Origin: Nemania diffusa
Taxonomy: Eukaryota > Ascomycota > Sordariomycetes > Xylariales > Xylariaceae
Assembly (NCBI GenBank): GCA_038501195.1
Contig: JBBPUQ010000007.1
Coordinates: 1,713,501 to 1,777,500, forward strand
Reading direction: 5' to 3'
DNA length: 64,000 nucleotides
The notes under the pieces: generated by a model
Told to the model about the DNA's origin: nothing
Database searches by the model: none
The model's input: only the letters and a program-made list of their open reading frames with translations
Shown here: positions 33,984 through 45,681 of the stretch, in pieces
How the letters are laid out: every line of letters starts with the position of its first letter
Position numbering within the stretch: position 1 is the stretch's first letter
Program-made: the position numbers and the translations under genes

Positions 33984-34954
33984 GTATAGAACTAGGAAAA
34001 AAAGATAAATGTCCTTTAATCATCTAACTACAACAGCACCATGACTTAATCAGCATGTCTTGTCTTCTGCTGCTAGATAGATACTATGCACAGCGTACTT
34101 AAGTGATAATGACTTTGGAAGCTGATAGCACAATTGCGCAGGTAGCAATGACCTGGCGGGCCAACCCCTATGCATCCATTTGCGCATTCGTTTCTTCTGC
34201 TAGGTACTAACCTAGATCATCGCCGGGCTTCGAGTCGCATAGCTGCAGCAGAAAAGTGTCTAAACGCTTTTCCTATGGTATCGCACTATCGGAATAACTC
34301 GTCAGTAACTCTCAGACCAGAGAGTCAGACAAGTTACTTTAGTCGCCTATTACGCAAGCCGGGAACATTTCACAGAACACGTAGTTAGGAGTCCCATTTG
34401 GACTACCTAGTGAACTTGGTCCGCCATTTTGATCCTTACTGGGAGCTGAGCTTGAGCACAGATTCTGGGCCGAGAGACTGACAACAGGGTGAGCCGAGCC
34501 TGAGTAAAAGCGGCAAGGGAGCTAAGCCTAATTTAGAATGTGCCACAGAATGCTGGGATCGTTGAGTTGTGGCTGAAGCTATCTACCTAATCTCGGATAG
34601 CGGTAGGATCGCGGGGCTGCTCATATAGTTGCATATATCGAATAAAGCTATTACCCGAGCATCGTTCTATAATCTTACTGGGTCTACCTATGTAGCCGCA
34701 CAAGCAGCCCCGTTATTCCACCTAAACCAGGAGGTCCAAGCTCCTAGGACCTTCGGTGCCCTACTTATGTAAGTATACGTAAGATGGTAGATTATCCTTG
34801 CCATCGCCAATTCGTAGGCACCTATTCTATATTCAACTCTCCCGTTCTTACCCACACCTGGGGCAAGGGATAGGTACATACGATCAGAATTGATCAATTT
34901 CGAGACATAGATAATCTCCCCTCCTCATACATCGTGATATGATGGCAATTCGTC
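33984..34954. other. Intergenic region
   Basis: 0.97 kb with no supported gene. TACCTA words recur (34200-34210, 34685, 34753). Nothing else was recognised. Confidence 0.5.
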
Positions 34955-35777
34955 ATGTCGTCGACCCAGAACCCCAAACAGCCAGTGAAACCTGCACTTG
35001 AAGCTGCCCTGTGGCTATGGGAAACTCAGAAGCTTGAGCTCGCTCAAGACCCTAATCGTCCTCGGTCAACCATCTCGTCTACGCGAACTGCCGCTGATAG
35101 GTTCGGCGTTCCGAAGTCTACCGTAGCTCGTCAGCTCGCCGCTCTGAAGAGCGGCAAGTCCGATTACAGCACCGGTATCAGGGTCGGTCGTCCAAGTAGA
35201 CTCACCGAGGTTGAAGAGAAAATGCTCTCTTTCCACACATTGTAAGTAACGTCTATAGCTATTACATTGTATCTTGATTTGGCGCCACAACTATTCCCTA
35301 GGCCAGCTCTTCACCTTGGAGGCCCTGGGTGCATGCGAAATCCCCTGACCCCTTGTCTAACCCCGGAAATATTAACGTGAAGTGTGTAGCATGTTACGGC
35401 GTGACAAACGGACAGTTTCCCTGAAAGTGGTGCAAGAAGCTACGGATGCGCTTCTCTCCCGAAGAACACCACCTGGCCTCCCGATTAGCCATAGCTGGGT
35501 AAGACGTTGGTTACGAGCAGATCGCGCTCAGGCTCGCCAAGAAGCTATGTTGAAAGGCAATGCTACTCCATCAAACGTGGCGCCTGCAGAAGCCGAGGCC
35601 GAAAACGGTCATGAAGACAGCGACCTTGACGAAGATGCACTGAGTGAAAACGAAACTACAGATATGAATATGTATCCCTCTGAACATGAAACCTCAACCC
35701 TTCAATTTGAGCCTTTCGGTTCTCCTGGAGAAGAACACCTAATCGACAGGGCCGTCGAGGCCCTCGCGAATGCTTAG
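34955..35777 (+). CDS. Pipsqueak/CENP-B-type HTH protein lacking a transposase domain
   Basis: Exons are 34955..35241 and 35390..35777, giving 224 aa. The 148-bp intron (GTAAGT ... GTGTAG) joins in phase 2. The N-terminal part has a psq-type helix-turn-helix, with RTAADRFGVPKSTVARQLA around residues 49-67. The second part resembles the CENPB-type HTH of pogo/Tc1-like transposases (VVQEATDALLSRRTPPGLP, ISHSWVRRWLRADRAQ). After that the protein is an acidic tail (HEDSDLDEDALSENE), and the expected DDE endonuclease domain is absent. No terminal inverted repeats were seen nearby. It may be a truncated transposase or a domesticated DNA-binding protein. The intact ORF and spliced structure favour a gene, but this is inference. 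Confidence 0.7.
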
Positions 35778-36222
35778 TCTACATGGCTAACGTGCCATGG
35801 AGCTTGGACGGGATATGGGCCTAGCCGCTAGTAACTCACTCTTGTCAGAGCTACTAGTTGCCCGAGCACGGCTTTTATATCCGTCAGTACAGAATATGTC
35901 ATAAGTGCAACGAACTGCTACTTGTCATCGCGGCGGTCATGGGTGTATGGGCTCAGCTCTTATCGCCTATGGCGGATCTCACAGTCCACTACACAATAGC
36001 CTGCAAGCTGGAGCGGGGAATGAGGCGGAATCCTTTGCTCGCCCGCCACCCTGCACCGCAAAGACTTGACTTCGTTCCCAAGTCCTAATGTCTCTTACCT
36101 CTTCCTTACCAGTCAACCTCGAGCAAGGAGTTCGCATTTCACCCTCGGCATTCTAGACCCATTGAACTCTCGACGTAACAATCAACTCATACCATTCTAA
36201 ACCGATTCAACCTATTTGCTCT
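35778..36222. other. Convergent intergenic region
   Basis: 445 bp between two 3' ends. No DDE-domain remnant of a transposase was found here, and no other feature. Confidence 0.5.
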
Positions 36223-37652
36223 TCAAGTCTTGTGGTTCTCTAATAAAACCCTCTCCTTGGCAATTGGCTTCGCTACATGTCCCCAAGCTACGATCGCACT
36301 CTGGGCTTGTTGATTATTCCTAGTTGCGTTTCTCGACAACTTGACGGCCGCGGATCCTCGGTCCAGAATTTCCTTCTGAAACGGTCTTAGCGTAAGCCCA
36401 ATATTTGTTAGATGTTTAAGGTCAAGATGGTCGAATGCCGATGATAGGTTGATTGCGTCCCTAATCGCGTGCACTCCTCCTTCACCTCGAACTGTAGTGC
36501 ACAGTTAGCAATAGCTCCAAGCGACTATAAATGCTTTATTAGAATTGGAAGATGGAGACTCACAAGGTGCCATGGGATGAGCGGCATCGCCCACCAGGAC
36601 GATTCTCCCAGTTGGAAGAGACGATATCTCGGCATCTCGATATATTGCCTGGCCAGGCAATATGCCATTGACTGGTGTCTGCTGAAATATCTCTCTGAAT
36701 GTAGGCTCTAACCATTCGGTATTCTTCATCACATAGTCATGCTTAGCCGCTGCGGAAGCATGCTTCAACCAATGGTCTGGCTTGCCAACGTCGTCGTCCC
36801 AAGCAACACACCAGTAATAATTCCCTGACAGGTCATCGTTTACGTTATTCAGACCCACCCAAATAAAATAGCCCTTTTCAGACACATATGCGTAAGCACT
36901 ATGAGCGAGGGAAAGCTGACGTTCAAATACATCTGCGGAAAGTGTAGTCTCGCCCCATATGCAACTGAGTGGGATAGAATTGAGAATCTCCTCGTTTGGT
37001 CGACGCAACAGATGCTCGCGCACTAATCCTCCACGTCAGCAACTTTCAGAGCGGTACTCCTTCTCTAGAAGGTTTACTTACCCACACTATTTAAGCCATC
37101 CGCGCCTACTAAGATGTCACCTGAAGCACTTGTGCCGTCTTCAAAATGCACAGTAACCTGCTTGCCTTCGTCTTCTACACGTCGCAGTCTTTTGCCCCAT
37201 TGAATAGGTATTTTAGTACTGAGCCATTGGCGAAATAACAAACGGTTTAGTCGCATACATGGTGTCTGAGGCGTATTCTCAACTCCCATCTTTCGCCCAT
37301 GGCCGTAGAAGCAAATCTGCGGCTCTAGCGTGAGTGGCAATAAGTGGTCTGCCGACTCTCGCAGCGGGGGCATATCAGCGCAGATTGATGACAATAAGTC
37401 ATCGATCAGACTTAATTTGGGTTCTCGAGTTAGACACTCCTTTGAAAGTATGTTTGAAATTCTACTTTGATTAGAGTTTTGGCGTACTCACGTGTGGATT
37501 GCAATAGCCCAGCCCTGGCGCGTGGAAATGTCGATATCCCGATCGAATATCTCGAACGAGATGTCTTGTTTTCGCAAGCATTGGGCGAGGGCCAGCCCAC
37601 TCAACCCCGCGCCGACAATAAGCACATGCGGTTTCGCGCTCTTGGGAGTCAT
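36223..37652 (-). CDS. FAD-dependent monooxygenase (salicylate-hydroxylase-like, group A)
   Basis: Exons on the minus strand are 37492..37652, 37082..37410, 36564..37022 and 36223..36491, giving 405 aa, with phases closing exactly. The intron acceptors are AAG, TAG and CAG. The first is weak but is preceded by a CTAAC branch site, and it gives the conserved RQGWAIAIHTLIDDLL. The N-terminal Rossmann motif is HVLIVGAGLSGLALAQCLR, with acidic FEIFDRD ending beta-2. The DG motif is ILVGADGLNSVVREHL. The second FAD motif is GRIVLVGDAAHPMAPFRGEG. All key motifs are present, so the gene appears functional. The family hydroxylates aromatic or polyketide substrates with NAD(P)H and O2; this substrate is unknown. 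No biosynthetic cluster backbone enzyme lies nearby. Confidence 0.86.
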
Positions 37653-39793
37653 TTTGAAATGCTAGATGTTGCTCTCCCCCAAGATGAGTTGCGCTATATG
37701 AAGTAGATGCTCGGCCTATGTTGACTCAAAGTTGAGGGCTTCGGATCGGACTCATTTAAATCACGAATTGTACGACGACGATCAAGACAGCGAGGTGTAG
37801 CTCGTCACAACTCAGACTGCGAATCCATTGCAGCTTCCAGTTACATTCGGGATTCGGCTAAGCTGACCGAGCTGTTCAGCTCTCGGATATAGCCCCGGAG
37901 TCTGTTACGCTGGGTGCAGCGGGCGGGGTACAGCGCGGTGTGTAGCGGGCGCGGTGTGTAGCGGGCGCAGTGTGTAGCGAGCGGGCAGCAATGCGGACTT
38001 ATTTTACTAACCGGGCCTCACTTTACACTCGCCCTGACAAAAATTCCGAAATTAATATTAAGGAATCAATCGACGACTAATTACAATCTATCTAATCTCT
38101 TATATCTATGTTTTATTGTGATATTTCTCAGTTTCCTACTCGTTCTACTAATAGCCATAGGCTATATGAACCCGTGACTTTCAAGTTGGTGAGGGAGTCT
38201 TCAGAATACACCTGGTCTAATATCAATTGTCGCGTCACCACGCTTATATCTACCACATCACCACTATAATCTTGATTATCTCGTCATGCGAATAGGGGGG
38301 TTTAAACTGAAGTCAATAACTATCCTCAAGCCGAAGAGGTGCAGCAAAAAGCTTATGGATACCCGTTCAGGTCCAATCACTTGTTACGCTAATACTCATC
38401 TTGTGTTCGCAAGTCTAGATCTAACTCAATTCAACAGGGATACTTGATGCAACAGCAAGAAGAGGATCAGCCTGAGTTTTGTTCGACCTTCTGATGCCAC
38501 TTCTGTTCGCTATTGTAGAACCTATTACTGTGCTAGTAACCTTTTCTCAGCTTATCGTCGTAGATATAGGTAGCTGTATTCTATGAAGACATTTTAGATA
38601 GGGACTCTAAGATGCTTAACGCCACTCTACCGCGCCTGCATAGACCGTTCTAGGCCCTTATTGCTAAGCACCGCGTGGGTCACTCTAAGACCGCAACATT
38701 GGGGCTACCTACACCACAGTTGATGCCGTTAGCCTCTCTCTATAGCATGTTTCATGAGTGGATAGAGAATATCTGCTACAGCGTTAGCCTACCCCTTTTC
38801 TCGTACGCTCGTACATCCATACGTTAGCGACCTAGGGCAATCATCGATCGTACCTATCTAAAAGATCTACCGGCGCATACAAGCTATACCCAGGGTGTCG
38901 TTGCGTTATTGTCTTGGGCTGCTACTACAGTCCTTGAATATACTCGTTGCAGATGGGAATAATGACTAGTCTAAATACGCTGTATTCCCTCTTGCCGGTA
39001 TAATCTATGCACTTAAAAAGTCATCCGACTCGTCGTTGAGGGCACTTTAACTGAAGGATGAAGTATGTGCGGCACAGGAATGCGATGCAATGCGATGCAG
39101 TAGGAACACGTAAGGTGGGATAGAGGATATGTGAAACCTACAGTAAGTATGGTAGCTGTTAGAGAGATGATAGTTGCGCACGCGAGGTCCTTGCTCGACC
39201 TGCGTTTTCCTTTTATCCTTTACATCGTGCGGCTTTGAGATGTGGCTTGGCTATCTAGATAGAATATGGTTACATTGGCACGCTGCAATTTGACAGGCCA
39301 ATCCCGATTGCATCAAGCCCAGTGCTACTAAAGCCCGAATATGTAGGTACGGTTGCATCATCCTTCTAGTAAGCAAGAAGACTTATATAGGGCCAAGAAC
39401 CAGGGATAGCAAAACTTTAGGGAATGTTACCAGGTTACAATAAAGTAAAAAGAGCAGAAATATCCCGCGTTTGAGATAGGCATCGGGCGAATGCAATGTT
39501 TATAGCACTCATTTAAGTAGGTACTTGTTATCTAGAATCTATTAATGACATGCATTCGAAGTAAGACTAGGTAGTACCATGCGCTGTAGGGCTGTCCATG
39601 CTGCGATCCGAACGACCTACCTAGATGGATCGTCTACCCCGCGTGGCAATAGCACGATCCTTAGTCGCACCAAGTATAAGCAGTAAGCACCATTTACAAG
39701 AAACACTATCTTTCTAGATAGCATACTACCTAAGAGAAGTTGACATATAAACGCTATACTATACCTATATTCCTACGTATGCAGGTAACACTA
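37653..39793. other. 2.1 kb ORF-poor intergenic region
   Basis: From about 37.7 to 39.7 kb there is no frame over 60 codons on either strand, which is unusual even for spacer DNA. A 16-bp minisatellite (listed separately) lies near its left end. At 38,630-38,900 one frame is nearly open and reads peptide-like but has internal stops, so an old degraded gene or transposon is possible. I cannot name it. Confidence 0.45.
37935..37982. repeat. 16-bp minisatellite, three copies
   Basis: Three adjacent 16-bp units, GCGGTGTGTAGCGGGC, with the third slightly diverged. Related GC-rich sequence continues for about 15 bp on each side. The repeat is far more GC-rich than the surrounding DNA. Confidence 0.75.
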
Positions 39794-40917
39794 TCACTGT
39801 GTCCTTGGAGGGTCCCAATATACACCCTCCCCAAATTCGATATCCGCGTTTTCCATTTTGATAGCCATGTTCCAGCGACGCAGGCCCGGCCAGAAATTCC
39901 CGTATCTAACATCATTAACGTTACCGCTGTTACCACTACCCTCGCCATCATCGTCAGCTGCATTATCATCATGCTGAGCCATATCCATCCAGCCTAGCAG
40001 CGCTTTCCTTGTCACCAAAACGGGCAGGATCTTGCACCAGCGGCTCGTCCCGATCAACTCTTCGCCTGACTGTGAACTCTCCTTACGACCATCAGGTAGA
40101 GGCGGCTGCACTAGAGACGCGTCGATTCCCACGTACTTCAGCCACGAGAGCGAAAGTGGGAAAGAGGGTGCCCAGCGCATTGGTTGGAAGACTGCCTGGA
40201 ACAGAAACTCCTCGCTCGGGCTGGATTCTAAAATAGTGCCACTGCTGCTGTCACTTGGTGCCGCGGTGTCGTGAGGATATACTCTAACTCTCGTCTTTCC
40301 ACCGGCTAATTCTTCCCATTCAAAACGTGCCAGGTGTTTGGGGATATTCCAGTCTAGGGAAGTGTTAAAACGAGACGAGAAAAGAATTAGTAGTAGACTC
40401 CTCAGTGCAGTTCTTTCCTGGTTATCGCTTCCATTCCGAAGTAGAAGACGAAAGACGCTGAAGGATGGGAGCACTTGGGATAGCCACACATGCTTATGAA
40501 AGTAAACTCACTATTCCGGCCATTCCAACATGTATACTTCTGCGACACGTATATTCTCGTAATCCTCGCATTCTTTATCGTCTTCTTCTTACCCTTATCG
40601 TCATCTTTCTGATATGCAAAAAAGCCCGGGCAGACGATGAGTTCGTCGTAAGGGCCGACAGGACTTTCCGTGTAACGAATGATCTGAACCTGGCTTAGAC
40701 CGCCAAGGTACTCTCCGGACGCAGCTGGGTCTGCGAAGGAGGATTTCGCCTCGAGGGGCGAGTATGCGATGGTCGGTGGCCCAACTTCTTGAGTTTTGCC
40801 TTTCCCTTCTACAGGGAAGGTCTTGTTATTCCAGAAGCTCAATACGTAGACCGTCCCCTTGAGTTTCCAGGGAGCGGCTACGGGGACGATTGGGTCATCG
40901 CTACTGATTTCCGCCAT
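39794..40917 (-). CDS. Acetoacetate-decarboxylase-superfamily protein
   Basis: Exons on the minus strand are 40512..40917 and 39794..40353, giving 321 aa. The 158-bp intron (GTGAGT ... CCCTAG) joins in phase 1 to give CWNGRNNWNIPKHLARF. The N-terminal half is characteristic of fungal ADC-like proteins: APWKLKGTVYVLSFWNN, then YLGGLSQVQIIRYTESPVGP and YDELIVCPGFFAY. The second half includes WNIPKHLARFEWEE. An Asn/Asp/Gly-rich insert (QHDDNAADDDGEGSGNSGN) precedes a conserved-looking C-terminus. True acetoacetate decarboxylases use a Schiff-base lysine; I cannot assign one here, so the enzymatic role is open. Confidence 0.78.
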
Positions 40918-41948
40918 TTCATTTTTTCAATGTTTCTTTGATGCTATTGTTCTACTCTTGACTAAACTAAAATCAAGGGAAGAACGCAGCAACTAGCTCC
41001 TTTTTAGGGGGCATGTTTATCTAGATAACTAGGTTGTAATAAGAGTGCATGGTAGGACTAGCCGATACACACCCTGGTAACAGGAGACAGCTGTTACCAC
41101 AGCTGTAGCCAGACCGGAAAGATAAGCAACAACTGGATATCTCGCTCCACTTGCGTTACCAGGTATCTAGTCTATATTGTCGAAGGATTAGCATAAACAG
41201 TAATTAACTTGCGACATTTGCCCCCCACGGTCTCATGGACATCATCGCTGGATTATATCAATCAAGTATATTCCCCGACTTTTCCTATATTACCCCTCAT
41301 GATAATGGCCATGGTGAATCGCGATTGTGACCGGCCTCGTTTGTGACGGGTTGTCCGCCCTACTGCAAAGGGGGCAGGTCTATAGCACTATTACAGTCAT
41401 CTACAACCTTACCCTTGCGCAGAAAATGTGCCTAGCCGTTGAAAGTGCCCGATTCCTTTTACATCCTTACGAATCCTCCGGCTCTATGATCCGATCAATA
41501 TAGATGGCCGATATCACATCCGAGATCATAGCCGAGATCCTAAGGCCGCCTATCCATCTAGTAATATTAATATGTGCCTTATATATAGATAGATCTTATA
41601 CACATCACGTCTTACAAATATCTCATCCTTTCGCGCTATGCGGCGTTCAAGAAACTAAGGTGTTACTCTCGGGTCTATTGTGACAAGATCTTTCCCTCGC
41701 GTATTGCTATGCGATTCAATCGCATTCAAGTGGAGAGGTCGCTTATAACAATCCGCATGTATTTCCTAGAACGGCAACCAGTTAGTATCAAAAGATAAAC
41801 TTCTCAACTAGTGATATAAGTAGTAGAGCACTCGAACATCAACTGCCATGGCCCTAGTTGCTTCCCTACTGTCATCGAGAGACAATTTTTTGTTACTTGA
41901 CTCGATACTTTGTCTTCGCCTTGAACACCCCAACATCGCGACTTGATC
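40918..41948. other. Divergent intergenic region
   Basis: 1.03 kb upstream of both the ADC-like and the rhodopsin-fold genes, with no gene recognised. A small inverted repeat (ACAGCTGTTACCACAGCTGT) is visible near 41090. Confidence 0.5.
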
Positions 41949-43234
41949 ATGACGGTTGACTTAACTGATGAAGGTAGGCGGAGGCTTACGACAAGTATAG
42001 TGGCTGGCACTATTGTTGTATTATCTGTTGCTCTGCGTTTCTGGTGCAAGTTCATCCTCAAAAGCGGTATCTATGCAGATGATTGGTGGATACTTGCTGC
42101 AGTGCCGATTTACCTCGGTGCCGTCGCCGACGATATATGGGGTATGCTCGCGTTCTTAGGCACTAGTATCGCACCTCAGTACTGACAAGACTTGAAAAGG
42201 TGTCTTTAATGGAATTAGCGGCGAGGATTCAGCACAAATCATAGCGATGCTGCTGCAAAACCCATCCCCTGCCCTCGTTCTGGCTCTAGAGGTCTATCTA
42301 AAAGTAAAAAATTGCTAGAGATCAACATTTGGTCCTTACCGCTAACTCTCGCTGCTTGTAGTCCCTGTATATCGGCTTCGTGCTCAATCTATTCTTGCTT
42401 ACAAGCATTCGCATCTCTATATGCCTCCTGTATCGGCGGATTTTCTCAACCCCAGAGTTCAGAGTCAAGTCTCTCGTCATGATAGGTATCAGCATTGCCT
42501 GGTTCATTTCCGCTTTTGTCGTGGGCCTTGTGTACTGCATTCCACTTGACAAGTTCTGGCATCCGTTTAAACCTGGACATTGCTTGGATTTTAACCTCTT
42601 CTACCTTCTCATCGGCGTGTTCGAGACTGTTATCGATGTCGTTATACTAATTCTCCCCGTACGGGCCACTTTTAATGTCCAATTGCCTTTGAAGACAAAG
42701 CTACTTGTATCAAGTATTTTTCTTCTTGGGGGTGTGTAAGTCAAGAATCTGATACTGAATTAAGCCTCTATAAAAGCTCACACATATAGTGCCGTTATAA
42801 CCAATATTCTTCGTTTAATCAATATTTATCGACCGGGACAACAATTTGTGTCGTTCACAGAGGGTATATTTTGGACGCATATTCACGGGTTAATCGCCGT
42901 TCTTTGCGCAAACCTGCCCGTGTACAAGCCCCTGAGAAACAAAGTCACGAGCCTCTTTGCCAAAATACAGAGGAGCTTCGGCTCATCCGTTCGCTCGTTA
43001 CGAGGCGACACCCGACAAAGGATTGGTGACTCGGCAGAACATTTCGAACCGACCTTCCCATTGAAACCTATGCCCTCTGATCCTTCTATGGACTATCATA
43101 AGCGCTCTGATAGTCACCTAGATGAGGAAAGATATCCCACGGTCAACAGACCTAAGGGCACGTATCCTAGTATGGATAACTATAAGGGTACCTCTATAGA
43201 TACCCTCACTGTTAATCCACATAGGGCCGTGTAA
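41949..43234 (+). CDS. PTH11-like seven-helix integral membrane protein (rhodopsin domain)
   Basis: Exons are 41949..42141, 42200..42303, 42362..42735 and 42790..43234, giving 371 aa. Introns are 54-58 bp, with phases 1, 0 and 2 closing correctly. The N-terminus has RRRLTTSIVAGTIVVLSVAL, followed by the family motif YADDWWILAAVPIYLG. TM helices include LYIGFVLNLFLLTSIRISIC, the LLYRRIF cytosolic loop, WFISAFVVGLVYCIPLDKFW, and FETVIDVVILILPV. The C-terminal 120 residues are a hydrophilic cytosolic tail rich in Ser, Asp and Lys. The family is the large fungal rhodopsin-like/PTH11-type set, of which a few members are putative GPCRs for surface sensing. Most, including this one without a CFEM domain, are uncharacterised. 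Confidence 0.85.
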
Positions 43235-44208
43235 ATAAGATTGATGTCACAGAACGGACTGCTTGGTATTGCCGAAGTTGACTTATTATTATTGCATAAA
43301 AAGAGAGGTCTTATATTGAAACGAAGCGTACAATACACACACTGCACACTCTAGAGGATTAGCCACGGCTATCTAAATCATTTCTAGAGATTTGAGGTTA
43401 TAGAAACGAGTATTATGGTAAAGTAATCGTATATTCTTGGTATAGCAAACCCTCTAAGCGGCTGCTAAACCACCTAGTCGGCCATTACCGAGTGGCGTAC
43501 CTGTCTAATAGAAAACTACTATCTTCGACTAAATAAATAAATAGAAAATGAAAACTAGGCCTTGATGACCTAATCAACCTAATCCCCATGTAACCGTGTT
43601 GCCCACACTATCTCAATATAAAGTTGCACAGCTTATCCTGTTGGCTTATATCAACCGGGCCGAGGTTTATATTATGGTTTTAACTTTTTTAAAATGTCAT
43701 ATTATAATACTAATTTTTTTTAAAATTATTGGTACTTATAGCTATAACTTTGAAGAATTTCAATATATTTATATCACTATTCAACCGCGAAAACTTGAAC
43801 CTAGCTGGAGACACGGCATTTCTAATGACTTCAGTATGAGCGATACTTCCTGCGTTTACTTTATGCCGTGCTCGTTCTCAAACCCATTCCGTCCATTGTC
43901 TTTCCCCTTCTCTATCTCTAAACGTCTGCTGTATTCTAACGACTTGTATGAACTTCAACTCATACTACACAGCTGACATGCATGGTCCGCTTCTTGAAAC
44001 TACATTCTTAAATATCCATGTTAAGTTTCTTATCGGGAACTAGAGGTTTTAGTCTGTAGCTTCACTGTCTACACCCAACCTTTGAAACGTGAATAAATAA
44101 AACGAAACCCAAAAGTAAGAGCAAGAGCAACCGCAAAACAGCTACCGCTTCATCACAAGATCAAACCACGACCTTATGCACTACAGGATTCCTACAAAGC
44201 GGCCTCAC
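43235..44208. other. Convergent intergenic region with an AT-rich core
   Basis: 0.97 kb. A very AT-rich block lies at about 43665-43770 (runs such as ACTTTTTTAAAATG and ATTTTTTTTAAAATTATTG). A 126-codon open frame spans it, but its composition looks like AT-driven chance, not a gene. Confidence 0.5.
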
Positions 44209-45681
44209 TTAATCCCAAATTGGTCTTTCCGGTGCATTCTGAAGTACTTCTTCCCAAGTCGGATTCTCTTCTGTCGGAGTGCCTGGAGCTGATATTGTTT
44301 GATCCACGGCATTTGCGGTATCAAGTTCGGGTTCTCTAGGTGGTGTTGGCTTTGCCACGGTAGCATGGAGGTTATATCTGGGAAGCATAGTTCTTGGGCA
44401 AAGTCTACGACGACGATCTGCGAACCGTGTTTGGTCATATCTCGTTTCTGGTCTCCTTTCCTTTTCTGTCCACCATTCCTCTTCCTCTGGCCGTAGCCTT
44501 CCTGGGAAGAACTCTTGTAGTAAGGCTTCACCACAACCTTCATGCGTGACCTCGAGGTCCATTAATCCATCCATAGTTTTTCGCGTTGAGATAGTGTCTA
44601 GTAGCTTGAGGGGCAGGTTACGGCTTTCAGGCTCGCGCGCAAGATTGGCAAGCATGGCGTTGTGTATCCAACCTATCACCCCAACCGCAATGAGACACCA
44701 TGTATGGCTCCGTATTCCAGCAAGCGATATGAGTATTAGAAACCAGCCGAGAGCCTCGAAGATACATACGCACTGTGTCAACAGGAAACCAAGAGGGCGG
44801 CCCACCAACGTTTTCGCATCTCTACTAATCGAATTCGAACGGGAGACGGAAAACGTCTTCACTTTTGACCAGATCCTAGAATTTCTAGGCGAACCCATTG
44901 TAGCAAGTTCCTCGAGGTCAAGGCAACGCCCTTCTCCCTTAATAACCATGATATCTCGCGACCCATTTCCGACAGTGAGTGCGAAGACCTTCTTTGACGA
45001 TTGGTTGCTCGGTATTTTCTCAGCCCACCACTGGGGCAATGAGCCCATGATGAGACTTAGCAGCGTACCGAATCCCGTAATGGCGAGGATGCCCCATTCA
45101 TTCCCTTGTGTCCGAATAGTTGGAATCGCTGCGATCACAAGCTGAGCTATCATGACCACAGCTCCAACTAAGCGCCTCGTTCTATATTTCAAGGACAGCA
45201 CCCCTCTCTGGTTCATCGGCATGGACTCGAAGATGGCAATGCGGATTGCACTGTCGTTGAACAGGTCGCTCTTTGACATTACCAATTCGTGATCCCTTAC
45301 AATGCGGCCGATAACCCAGTTTTTGTTGACGCGGGGATAACCAGATCCTAGATTAAACACCTTAACGGGATAGTCCACAGGTGGCAACAGTCTGCCCTCC
45401 CCGAATGAATCTTTGAGGCTAGAAAGTGCGTAGGCAACCCATCCGAAAGAGAAACAGACCGGCGTCAAAAGGTTGCCCGCGGATTGAGCGAATGCCTCTC
45501 GGATGACATTCCCGCCAACAAGCATTAGGACAGTTGCTACAGCTACACTAGGGTTGGCCCACTCCCTTGCGAGCTCAGTACCGGTATCAGTTAGAATGTC
45601 CATCGGTGGTGTTTGCAAACTGTTGGCGTTACTACTACTCCAAAGGATGTGCTGTTCATAGTTTGGTGGGGGTAATATCAT
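44209..45681 (-). CDS. Uncharacterised multi-pass membrane protein, paralogue A
   Basis: Single exon, 490 aa, start ATG at 45681. It is clearly paralogous to the protein at 56685-58014. Shared blocks include CFSFGWVAYALSSL, GEGRLLPPVDYPVKVFNL, NWVIGRIVRDHE, a GSLPQWWAEKIP helix end, VGNGSRDIMVIKGEGRCLDL, AGIRSHTWCLIAVGVIGWIH and LLQEFFPGRLRPEEEEWW. Hydrophobic segments suggest about five membrane helices: near residue 45, near 175 (VVMIAQLVIAAIPTI), near 200 (GILAITGFGTLLSLIMG), and two around 305-345. A cytosolic-looking domain with the GNGSxxxxVIxGxGRxLDLE motif lies between them. The C-tail is Arg-rich and then acidic. I know no named family. The gene lies head-to-tail with the downstream HET gene on the same strand. 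Confidence 0.82.
   Translation of the reverse strand: MILPPPNYEQHILWSSSNANSLQTPPMDILTDTGTELAREWANPSVAVATVLMLVGGNVIREAFAQSAGNLLTPVCFSFGWVAYALSSLKDSFGEGRLLPPVDYPVKVFNLGSGYPRVNKNWVIGRIVRDHELVMSKSDLFNDSAIRIAIFESMPMNQRGVLSLKYRTRRLVGAVVMIAQLVIAAIPTIRTQGNEWGILAITGFGTLLSLIMGSLPQWWAEKIPSNQSSKKVFALTVGNGSRDIMVIKGEGRCLDLEELATMGSPRNSRIWSKVKTFSVSRSNSISRDAKTLVGRPLGFLLTQCVCIFEALGWFLILISLAGIRSHTWCLIAVGVIGWIHNAMLANLAREPESRNLPLKLLDTISTRKTMDGLMDLEVTHEGCGEALLQEFFPGRLRPEEEEWWTEKERRPETRYDQTRFADRRRRLCPRTMLPRYNLHATVAKPTPPREPELDTANAVDQTISAPGTPTEENPTWEEVLQNAPERPIWD

Noticed and set aside
36223..37652. First impression of the FAD monooxygenase as a broken gene
   Set aside because: Four exons with consistent phases restore all conserved motifs, so it is intact.
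39740..39997. A plus-strand frame of 85 codons
   Set aside because: It overlaps the supported ADC-like exon antisense and has no independent evidence.
43596..43976. A 126-codon plus-strand frame
   Set aside because: It crosses an AT-rich tract with biased composition (Phe, Ile, Tyr, Leu). There is no homology-like motif, and it is likely chance.
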